The notes beneath the pieces were generated by a model. It did no database searches. It had not been told where the DNA came from and was given only the letters and a program-made list of their open reading frames with translations. The position numbers were made by a program, and so were the translations under genes. This document shows, piece after piece, positions 57,335 to 64,000 of a stretch of 64,000 nt of DNA. This stretch comes from Bradyrhizobium sp. GTDB taxonomy: Bacteria; Pseudomonadota; Alphaproteobacteria; Rhizobiales; Xanthobacteraceae. The stretch's first letter is position 1. Each line of letters opens with the position of its first letter. The DNA lies in the NCBI RefSeq assembly GCF_022844465.1, contig NZ_JALHLP010000006.1, positions 1 to 64,000 of the forward strand. Direction: 5' to 3'.

Positions 57335-58123
57335 TTACGTCCAGGACAGGGGAATGTTACGCGCCAGCATATAGAGCGCCACCACAATTATGACCACCGC
57401 GAACACGATGTTGAGCGCGCCGCGGCGCGCCGCGAGGTGCCGCGCGGCCCGCGTGCCGGCCAACCCGCCCGCGAGGCCACCCGCGACGAACAACCCCGCC
57501 AGCTCCCACGACACCAGCCCGGACCAGGCGTAGCTTGCGGCCGTGGTCAGCCCGAACGCGGTGACGGCAACCAGGGATGAACTGACCGCGTTCATGATCG
57601 GCATTCTCGTCGCCAGCATCAACGCCGGCACGATCAGGAAGCCGCCGCCGATGCCGAAAAAGCCCGACATGGTTCCGGTCACGACCCCCAGGACGACGAT
57701 GGCCGGCATGTTGGCCATCGAGGCCTTGACGTCGGGCAGGCCGATTCGCGAGCGCGTTTTCAGCATCAACAGCGCGATGACGATCATGACCAGCGCAAAC
57801 AGCGCCAGCAATTTCTGGCCATCGACCATCTTGCCGAGGATCGAGCCACCGAAGGCGCCGGCCATGCCGGCGACGGCGAAGATCAGCGCGACGGACCACA
57901 CCACGGTGCCGCCGCGGGCATGATTCGACAGGTTGACGGCCGCATTGGCGGCTACCGCAATGGCGCTGGTGCCGATCGCGACATGGGGCTCGGGAACGCC
58001 GACCACATAGACCATCAGCGGCACCGCGAGAATAGATCCGCCGCCGCCGACCAGGCCGAGCGAAAACCCGACCAGCATCCCCGACGCCAGACCTAGCGCG
58101 CTTTGCGCGGCGGAAATGATCAA
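57335..58123 (-). CDS. TauE/SafE (TSUP) family sulfite/sulfonate exporter-like protein
   Basis: A 262-residue protein with about eight membrane helices in two related halves: GMLVGFSLGLVGGGGSILAVPLMVYVVG and GVVTGTMSGFFGIGGGFLIVPALM, the hallmark repeated GxGGGxxxxP motifs of TSUP. It may export sulfite, sulfoacetate or related organosulfur. It lies directly upstream of the dsbA-like gene, which would share its transcript. Substrate inferred only from family. Confidence 0.9.
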   Translation of the reverse strand: MIISAAQSALGLASGMLVGFSLGLVGGGGSILAVPLMVYVVGVPEPHVAIGTSAIAVAANAAVNLSNHARGGTVVWSVALIFAVAGMAGAFGGSILGKMVDGQKLLALFALVMIVIALLMLKTRSRIGLPDVKASMANMPAIVVLGVVTGTMSGFFGIGGGFLIVPALMLATRMPIMNAVSSSLVAVTAFGLTTAASYAWSGLVSWELAGLFVAGGLAGGLAGTRAARHLAARRGALNIVFAVVIIVVALYMLARNIPLSWT

Positions 58124-58271
58124 GATGGCGGATCCGGTTGCACGGCCGGACCATAGATGGAATTCATCCGGATCGCCATGCTTGCCGCACAGGCCCGCCC
58201 CGCAGCCATCAGCCGCGCGTCAGGCGGCGGCGCGGCCGTGCTGTCCGACCGCGCCGCCAAGCCGTTGACGC

Positions 58272-58772
58272 TCAGGCCGCGCCCTTGAGCCGCTTGGCGC
58301 ATTCGCTGTAGTAACCGCCGCCCTTCTGGATCCACTTCAGGCCGCCATTGGCGTTGGTGACCTTGTTGGCGTTGTACTGATCGACGCAGGTCCGCATGCG
58401 GGACTTGCCGGCGGTCTCCTTGGCATATTTGGGATCGACGGCCGTCGGATACACCGCGGGTCCCGCCGGCGCGGCCGCAGGCCCGGTCTCCTTCTCAGCC
58501 TTCTTCCTGGCTTCCTTGGGCGCGGCGGCCGGAGTCGCGGCGGTGGCGGCAGCCGGCGCGGCGGCGGTCGGCGCAGCGGCGGTCGCGTCCGCGCCGCAAT
58601 TGGCCTTGCGGAAATCGTTCCATTTCTGTCCGGCAAGCGTGCCGGCGGCCTTGGCAGCCTGATATTTCGCACTGCATTCTTGCGGCGTCAGGGCCTCGGC
58701 GGGCGACATCATCCCAACCGCGGCCCAACCCGACATCGCCAACGCGCACAACATTCTTGCCTGGATCGTCAT
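58272..58772 (-). CDS. Secreted small Cys-containing protein of unknown function
   Basis: A 166-residue protein: signal peptide with cleavage after AEA (about residue 27), then two similar Cys-bearing segments, ECSAKYQAAKAAGTLAGQKWNDFRKANC and TCVDQYNANKVTNANGGLKWIQKGGGYYSEC, separated by an Ala/Pro/Thr-rich linker. The paired Cys spacing suggests one disulfide per segment. No family recognised. Single gene with a 148-base gap to the TSUP gene. Confidence 0.78.
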   Translation of the reverse strand: MTIQARMLCALAMSGWAAVGMMSPAEALTPQECSAKYQAAKAAGTLAGQKWNDFRKANCGADATAAAPTAAAPAAATAATPAAAPKEARKKAEKETGPAAAPAGPAVYPTAVDPKYAKETAGKSRMRTCVDQYNANKVTNANGGLKWIQKGGGYYSECAKRLKGAA

Positions 58773-59022
58773 CCCTTGAACTCCTTGAGACAGTGCTTCC
58801 TGGGGCAGTTATTTGCGACTCCATCCTAGCGCAACCAGAGCTTGTGACAACGCGCAGGCCGATCCGCGCCGTGAAAATTTTCCGGCAGCGATCATCCCGA
58901 CTCCGGCGACCCGTTCAGCCGCCGTTCAGCGATGTCTTCGCCCCGACCGCGCGGGGCTGGCGCGCATTGCCGCCATCGCCAGACGCATTTGTCGCGAACA
59001 TGCGAATTTGCCATAAGGCGGC

Positions 59023-60105
59023 GTGAGCCTCCTCCCCCCATCGATGGCCTCCCTTCCCGACCGCGCCAGGATCCTCGGCACGATCGAGACGCTTGTGATC
59101 GGCGCCGCCGGCGGCCTGCTGTTCCTGTGGACGGGGCTGCCGGGCGGGCTGATCTCCGGCGCGATGGTCGCGGTCGGCATCGCCGCGCTCGCCGGCCGGC
59201 CGCTGCTGATGCCGCCGATGCTGACGCAGGCCGTGCTGGTGCTGCTGGGGATCATGCTGGGCTCGCTGGTGTCGCGGCAGATGATCCAGCACATGGGCGC
59301 CTATCCCTTGACCATCGCCCTGCTGGCGCTGGCGACCTTTTGCATGACCTTCGGCTCCAGCTTCTATTTGCAGCGCGCACATGGCTGGGACCGGACGTCG
59401 GCGCTGCTGGCGGCAAGCCCCGGCGCGCTGTCGCAGATCACCATCCTTGCCGCCGAGAAGGGCGCCGATGTCGCGGCGATCGCGGTGGTGCAGACCATGC
59501 GGGTCATCCTGCTCACCGCCGCGCTGCCGCTGTTGCTGGCGCTGAGCGGCGTCGCACCGACAACACCGCTCACGGTGGCCTCCATCATCGCCTCGCCAAT
59601 CGAACTCGCCGTGCTGGCGGCCGCCGCCATCGCGGTCGCGCTGCTGCTGCGGCTCATCAGGTTTCCGGCGAGCTGGATGTTCGGCGCGATGATCGCCTCC
59701 AGCACGCTGCACGGCACCGGCCTGATCGAGGGCGGCCTGCCGGACTGGATGCGCGGGGTGGCGCTGGTCGGCATCGGCGCCGTGATCGGCACCCGGTTCG
59801 CGCGGGTGGATACCCGGACGCTGCTCAGCCACGTCAACGCCGCGCTGGGCTCATTCACCGTTGCCATCGTCCTATCGGCCATCTTTATCGCGGTGGCCAT
59901 GCTGACCACCCAGGTGCGCTTCGCCGACATCGTCGTCGCCTTTGCGCCCGGCGCGATGGACGCCATGCTGGCGCTGGCGTTGACGCTGCATGTCGATCCT
60001 ATCTTCGTCGGCGCCCATCATCTGTCGCGCTTCCTGTTCGTCTCGGTCGCGACCCCCGGCATCATTCACCTGTTCAGACGGCCGCAAGAGGATGTGGACG
60101 ATTAG
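59023..60105 (+). CDS. AbrB family membrane protein
   Basis: A 360-residue protein with about ten membrane helices: the two-fold repeated arrangement LLFLWTGLPGGLISGAMVAVG...LLMPPMLTQAVLVLLGIMLGSLVS, and ASPGALSQITILAAEKGADVAAIAVVQTMRVILLTAALPLLL. This is the AbrB family once named ammonia monooxygenase, not linked to true ammonia oxidation. GTG 59023 with AAGGCGGC is chosen; ATG 59044 has no ribosome site. Upstream 58773-59022 shows no gene. Confidence 0.87.
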   Translation: MSLLPPSMASLPDRARILGTIETLVIGAAGGLLFLWTGLPGGLISGAMVAVGIAALAGRPLLMPPMLTQAVLVLLGIMLGSLVSRQMIQHMGAYPLTIALLALATFCMTFGSSFYLQRAHGWDRTSALLAASPGALSQITILAAEKGADVAAIAVVQTMRVILLTAALPLLLALSGVAPTTPLTVASIIASPIELAVLAAAAIAVALLLRLIRFPASWMFGAMIASSTLHGTGLIEGGLPDWMRGVALVGIGAVIGTRFARVDTRTLLSHVNAALGSFTVAIVLSAIFIAVAMLTTQVRFADIVVAFAPGAMDAMLALALTLHVDPIFVGAHHLSRFLFVSVATPGIIHLFRRPQEDVDD

Positions 60106-60162
60106 CGGGCCTGCCACCGCCACGTCGTTGCGGGGCGCAAGACGCGATGCATTGTTGCTTTT

Positions 60163-60246
60163 CGTCATTGCGAGCGCAGCGAAGCAATCCATGCTACCGC
60201 CGAGGAAACATGGAGTGCTTCGTCGCATTCGCTCCTCGCAATGACG
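60163..60246. repeat. Palindromic repeat, family A, copy 3
   Basis: Starts CGTCATTGCGAGCGCAGCGA and ends TCGCTCCTCGCAATGACG. Closest to copy 2. It begins 57 bases after the AbrB-type gene ends. Confidence 0.85.
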
Positions 60247-60888
60247 GAGAACATGGTTTCGCGATCTCGCGGCATGTTTCGCCCGAGGTTTGCTTTCGTT
60301 CGGCGGCCCCTTGAAGCAAGAGGGCGCAGGGAAGACCGGGTGCGCGCTGCACCCGCGGTCTCGTGTGCAATGTGCACAAGGAAGTGCGCACACGAGCATA
60401 CAGGTCCAGCGGAGAGCATCCGGCCTTCCCTGCGCAATGGGTTGACGGCTTATAACGCGATCTCCCCGGAGAACGGCTGTTTTGCCTCCGTCGTCGCGCA
60501 GAACTGAATCTGCGCGACTTGACGCCAGCACCGCGGCGTCAGGACCACGCGATTTCGCCGTACGCCTCGGTCAACATCGTCTCTTTGACCTCAGCGTCCA
60601 CCGCATCCCACCGCGCGTTCGTGACGATCGCGAGCCGCCCCTCTCATCGGGTGAGACGGGCAGATTCATAAAGCTGATTTGCCCGACGACGGAAGAGGGA
60701 ATCTTTTTGTCGAGAGGGCTGGACAGGTTTTGGGTGATTTGCCCGTCGCGTTGCTTTGTCGCACGCGCGGGGCCAAGATTTTCGTTGCAGGCGAAGCGAA
60801 GCAGACGATAGCGCGTGCGCAGAGGTGGTTGTCCCATGCGCGATTGCACAGCGTAGAGCGCAGCTTCACTCGTCGGCCCGGAGTACAA
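60247..60888. other. Long non-coding stretch, probably dispersed-repeat material
   Basis: About 640 bases with no credible gene. Short frames on both strands (for example minus strand 60165-60437) have no ribosome site. It contains GTGTGCAATGTGCACAAGG / GTGCGCACACGAG arms able to fold, and GGGTTGACGGCTTATAACGCG followed by CCCCGGAG. The text resembles multi-copy intergenic segments I associate with Bradyrhizobium genomes, but I could not search for copies. Confidence 0.5.
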
Positions 60889-61179
60889 CTACTTGGGCTT
60901 GGAATCCGGCGGGCAGTCCTCGGCGACCTTCATCGGCTTGCCGTCGCTCTGAACGGTCGGTGCAGCCGATTTCGTCCCACCGGCCGACGGCAAGATGGCG
61001 CTCTTTTCCACGGCCATCGAATTCGACTGCTTTCCGTCCCCGCTTCCCGAAGTGGCCGCCGGCGACGTCGTGCAGGCGGTGTCCGGTTTCTCGCTGGAAG
61101 GCGTGGTGGACTGGGCGGCGGCTACGCTCACGCTCACGCTCAAAGCCCCCGCCAGTATCGCTGTTGCCAGGCGCATCAT
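60889..61179 (-). CDS. Small secreted protein of unknown function
   Basis: A 96-residue protein starting at ATG 61179 with GGAG placed 6 bases upstream (a TTG at 61191 is possible). Signal peptide MMRLATAILAGALSVSVSVAAAQS, then a Ser/Thr/Pro/Gly-rich mature part with two Cys (DTACTT and EDCPPD). No family recognised. Divergent from the amidase gene. Confidence 0.68.
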   Translation of the reverse strand: MMRLATAILAGALSVSVSVAAAQSTTPSSEKPDTACTTSPAATSGSGDGKQSNSMAVEKSAILPSAGGTKSAAPTVQSDGKPMKVAEDCPPDSKPK

Positions 61180-61303
61180 TTTGATCTCCAACGGGTGAAA
61201 GGCCTGTATGGAAAACGATCTGGCGCTACGATGGTTCCGGTCAGGCCAGTCCGGGCGGCATCAATGGCCGATCAGATGGCGCCGCGCCGAAAGGGTGGAT
61301 CGA

Positions 61304-62797
61304 ATGACCTTGCCGATGAGCTGGGATGAATGGGCCGAGCATGATGGCATCGCGCTGGCGGCGCGCGTCCGCAACGGCGAACTGACGGCGGCGGAACTGG
61401 CCGCGCAGGCGGCAGCCGGCATCGCACGCGTGAACCCGGCGCTTTCCGGCGTCGTCGAGATGTTCGAGGATGCCATCGCCGATCCCGGCAGCAACGATAC
61501 AGATCTCGACGGGCCGTTTGCCGGGCTTCCATTCCTGATGAAGGATCTCGGCCCGACGATGAAGGGCCGGCTGCAGGAAATGGGCTCGCTGTACATGCGC
61601 GGCAATCGCGCCACCGCCGACACGTTCCTGACCGGGAAGATGCGCGCGGCGGGGCTCAATTTGATCGGACGCACCACCACGCCGGAGTTCGGGGTCTGCA
61701 GTTCGGCGGACAATCCGGCCGTCTATGTCACTCGCAATCCCTGGAACACCGACTACACCAGTTGCGGGTCATCGGCCGGCAGCGCCGTCGTGGTCGCCGC
61801 CGGCGCGGTCCCGATCGCGCATGCTAGCGACGGCGGTGGCTCGATCCGGATTCCCGCCGGCGTCAACGGCAATATCGGCCTCAAGGTTTCGCGCGGCGTG
61901 TTCTCGCTGTCACCGCACCTCTCCGACCTCAGCGGACTGGTCTCGATTCAGGGCTGCCAGTCGCGCTCGGTGCGCGACACCGCGGCCTTTGTCGATGCCT
62001 GCCGGGGAGCCGCGCCGGGCGAGTTCATGCCGTTCTGGAGTCCGGCCGAGTCCACCACCAGCATGATCGCGCGCGATCCCGGCCGGCTGAGAATCGCGCT
62101 CTCGCATCAATGGGGCGACTACCGCGCAACGCCGCATATCGCGGCTGAACTGGAAAAGGTCGGACGCTTCCTCGAGGGCCTCGGCCACGACGTCGACCAC
62201 GCGTTGCCGAATCTGGATTATCGCGCAGCCTTCGCGGCGCAGACCACCTGCTACATCAGCAATTTCGCGGTCGCGATCGCCAACATGCTCGCAGCCCGCG
62301 GGCTGGAGCGACCGCCGGCCGACCTTATCGAACCCGTCAATACAAGGATCTGGGAGCACGGCCGGCACACCAGCTACGCCGACCGGGCGCGGATGCAGGC
62401 GGTGTTCAACACCACGTCGCGCGGCTTCGGCGCGTTCTTCGAAGACTGGGATATCATCCTGACGCCGATCACGGCGCTGCCGACGCCGAAAATCGGCACC
62501 ACGGAATATCTCACCACCAGCGAGAATCCCGATGTGCTGGACTGGTTCGGCAATCTCTGGCGCAACTTCGCCTACACGCCGCTCGCCAATCTCTGCGGCA
62601 TCCCCGCGATCTCGCTGCCGCTGGCGGCGCAGGAAAACGGGCTGCCGCTCGGCATCCAGGCCATCGCAAAGCAAGCCGATGACGGATTGCTGCTGCAACT
62701 GGCGGCGCAGGTCGAGCGGGCGATCGGCGGCAAGTGGAACGGTGGGCGCAAGCCCCCGGTCCATGTCACGAGCGCTGCAACCGCTTCCGCCCGTTAG
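61304..62797 (+). CDS. Amidase
   Basis: A 497-residue amidase-signature enzyme: catalytic Lys80 in FLMKDLG, cis-Ser156 in SCGSSAGS and the nucleophile Ser180 in DGGGSIRIPA. Start ATG 61304 with AAGGGTGGA upstream; a longer in-frame start lacks a site. Members hydrolyse amides, carbamates or aryl esters. All three triad residues are present. Substrate unknown. Confidence 0.94.
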   Translation: MTLPMSWDEWAEHDGIALAARVRNGELTAAELAAQAAAGIARVNPALSGVVEMFEDAIADPGSNDTDLDGPFAGLPFLMKDLGPTMKGRLQEMGSLYMRGNRATADTFLTGKMRAAGLNLIGRTTTPEFGVCSSADNPAVYVTRNPWNTDYTSCGSSAGSAVVVAAGAVPIAHASDGGGSIRIPAGVNGNIGLKVSRGVFSLSPHLSDLSGLVSIQGCQSRSVRDTAAFVDACRGAAPGEFMPFWSPAESTTSMIARDPGRLRIALSHQWGDYRATPHIAAELEKVGRFLEGLGHDVDHALPNLDYRAAFAAQTTCYISNFAVAIANMLAARGLERPPADLIEPVNTRIWEHGRHTSYADRARMQAVFNTTSRGFGAFFEDWDIILTPITALPTPKIGTTEYLTTSENPDVLDWFGNLWRNFAYTPLANLCGIPAISLPLAAQENGLPLGIQAIAKQADDGLLLQLAAQVERAIGGKWNGGRKPPVHVTSAATASAR

Positions 62798-62864
62798 CCA
62801 AACGGCGGGCGCGGACGGCACCGGCAATCCGGTGAACCGGTCCCGCGCCCGCCGTCGTCACGCG

Positions 62865-64000
62865 TTATTTGGCGAAAGCCGTTTGACCCGTGGTCTGCGC
62901 CATGAACGCCCGCTCCAGGGTTCGCTCGCCGACCTTGCGGCCGATCTCCTGGCCGGCATCGATGTCGAAGCGGTAGTGGATGCCCGCCCACACCCGGGCC
63001 TCGGCCGCTTCCTCACCCAGCGCCAGCAGGCGATCGCGGTCCTGCGGGAAGACGCGGGCCAGCACGGTGGCGGCTGCGGTGGAGAAGCAGCCATGCGCGG
63101 CCGGATAGCTCGGATGATTGGGCGGCGCAAACAGCGCCTTCAGATCGGAATCGAGTTGCGACGGCCGAATGTACCAGAAGGCGTATTTGGCGTCCCAGCA
63201 GGCAATCCCGGCATCGAGCAAGGCGATGTTCAACGCGGCGAGCACCCGAGAGCCGGTTGCCGACGGGTAACCATGCTCCATGATCCTGGTGCGCGCGATC
63301 TCGTTCCACAGCGTGTGCGCCCGCGCGCCGCCATGGACCTCCCAGTAGTTGGCGCGGTGATTGGTTCTGGGCGTTCGGGCGAAGCCTTTCAACTCGGCCA
63401 GCGCGGCCTTGACCTGATCGGAATCGATCGCGGGCGGCGCCGCCGGCCGCAATTCGTTCGCGGTCTTGAGCACCCATGGCTGCCACGTTCCGGCGAGCGG
63501 CGCGATCGGGTTTGTCCCCTTCCACAGGCCGGCGCCTTCCGGAACGCTGCCGCTCCATTTGGCGCCGCTTCCGTCGGACTTGCCGCGCGCAATGGCGAGC
63601 GCCGACACCTTGCGGCCGATCTCGCGGCCGTTCTCCGCCGCCTGCGGCAGCTCGACGCCAGCGAGCAACCGCACTCTGATCGCCTCTTCCGCTTTCTCGG
63701 CGAAATGAGCGGCGCGGGCCGGAAACAGATAACCGAGCACCTCGGCGGCCGTAACCGCAACGGCCGAATACTCGGAAGCCGGCGGCGCGCTTGCAACTTC
63801 AGAGGCCGCCAGCTTGAACACGCCGTCAATATCCACGGTTCTCCGGGGAGCGCCCGGCTTGCCGTGGTGCTGCGCAGCGGCAACCGCGTCGTCCATGGCT
63901 GCATGCAGCAGCGCGAGATGGCGAACGGCGAGCGGAAGGGTGACGAAGCCTTCCTGCAGCTCATCGAGCGCCAGTTCATTCCAGCGATGAACCGGGCCGC
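62865..64000 (-). CDS. Vanadium-dependent haloperoxidase / PAP2-like protein, N-terminus beyond the window
   Basis: The frame stays open through position 64000, so the protein continues past the right edge; an internal ATG at 63896 is not the true start. Motifs of the vanadate/phosphate pocket: KYAFWYIRPSQ, PPNHPSYPAAHGCFSTAAATVL and GIHYRFDIDAGQEIGRKVG. These match the three-part signature of vanadium haloperoxidases and acid phosphatases. At least 378 residues, which suits a haloperoxidase. Halide and substrate unknown. The N-terminal part is helical. Confidence 0.88.
   Translation of the reverse strand, partial: GPVHRWNELALDELQEGFVTLPLAVRHLALLHAAMDDAVAAAQHHGKPGAPRRTVDIDGVFKLAASEVASAPPASEYSAVAVTAAEVLGYLFPARAAHFAEKAEEAIRVRLLAGVELPQAAENGREIGRKVSALAIARGKSDGSGAKWSGSVPEGAGLWKGTNPIAPLAGTWQPWVLKTANELRPAAPPAIDSDQVKAALAELKGFARTPRTNHRANYWEVHGGARAHTLWNEIARTRIMEHGYPSATGSRVLAALNIALLDAGIACWDAKYAFWYIRPSQLDSDLKALFAPPNHPSYPAAHGCFSTAAATVLARVFPQDRDRLLALGEEAAEARVWAGIHYRFDIDAGQEIGRKVGERTLERAFMAQTTGQTAFAK

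Noticed and set aside
59023..60105. Ammonia monooxygenase function for the AbrB-type protein
   Set aside because: The old family name is misleading; the protein has no copper or AmoA-type motifs and is a multi-pass membrane protein of another family.

Overview
The window comes from a high-GC alphaproteobacterium of the Bradyrhizobium / Rhodopseudomonas group (Nitrobacteraceae). The evidence is the rRNA leader, a SAM-II riboswitch before metX, a Bradyrhizobium-type TlpA, CpdR, a TIGR02302-type giant membrane protein, and dense palindromic intergenic repeats. The genus assignment is an inference from gene content and sequence style. I saw no phage, transposase, CRISPR array, tRNA gene or plasmid replication gene.

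Layout. 1-661: the 5' part of a 16S rRNA gene on the minus strand with its leader and a strong promoter. This 16S copy appears to lack about 200 nt (V1-V2). 1-8.7 kb: M23 peptidase, ClpB, MOSC protein, secreted cysteine-peptidase-like protein, alpha/beta hydrolase. 8.7-13.9 kb: metX-metW under a SAM-II riboswitch with a terminator, divergent from a chorismate mutase-hisC-tyrC aromatic amino acid operon. 14-20.7 kb: DUF2125 protein, ChaC-like cyclotransferase, a methyltransferase, the ftsE-ftsX-ydcF operon, a zinc-ribbon protein and CpdR. 20.7-24.1 kb: an accessory patch with a decaying sulfur-type gene group (rhodanese/DUF2892 remnant, DoxX, short DUF302) facing a Met-rich multicopper oxidase. 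24.1-26.7 kb: the TIGR02302 protein.

26.9-37.0 kb: a cargo block of carboxymuconolactone decarboxylase-like protein, 3-hydroxyisobutyrate dehydrogenase-like protein, a MacAB-like ABC exporter with adaptor, thioredoxin 2 plus a DUF2892 protein, and an RND pump. Two TTGA-N6-TCAA (FixK/FNR-type) boxes lie before these export and thioredoxin units, which suggests low-oxygen control. The RND gene ends base-to-base against lysA. 37-44.8 kb: argH-lptM-lysA, tlpA, etfB-etfA-hbd (acyl-CoA/electron transfer), cobalamin adenosyltransferase and a HIG1 protein. 44.8-52.5 kb: YihY, a soluble hybrid kinase, gluQRS, alkA, a flavin monooxygenase, an NHL-repeat protein and an HNH endonuclease.

52.5-64 kb: an acyl-CoA synthetase-like enzyme, an HtrA-like protein that has lost its whole catalytic triad, a PHB-depolymerase-like esterase, a DsbA / TauE pair, an AbrB-type membrane protein, a long non-coding repeat-like stretch, an amidase and a vanadium-haloperoxidase/PAP2 protein cut by the right edge. 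Two families of palindromic repeats, three copies each, sit between genes. One has several hairpins whose arms differ between copies yet still pair.
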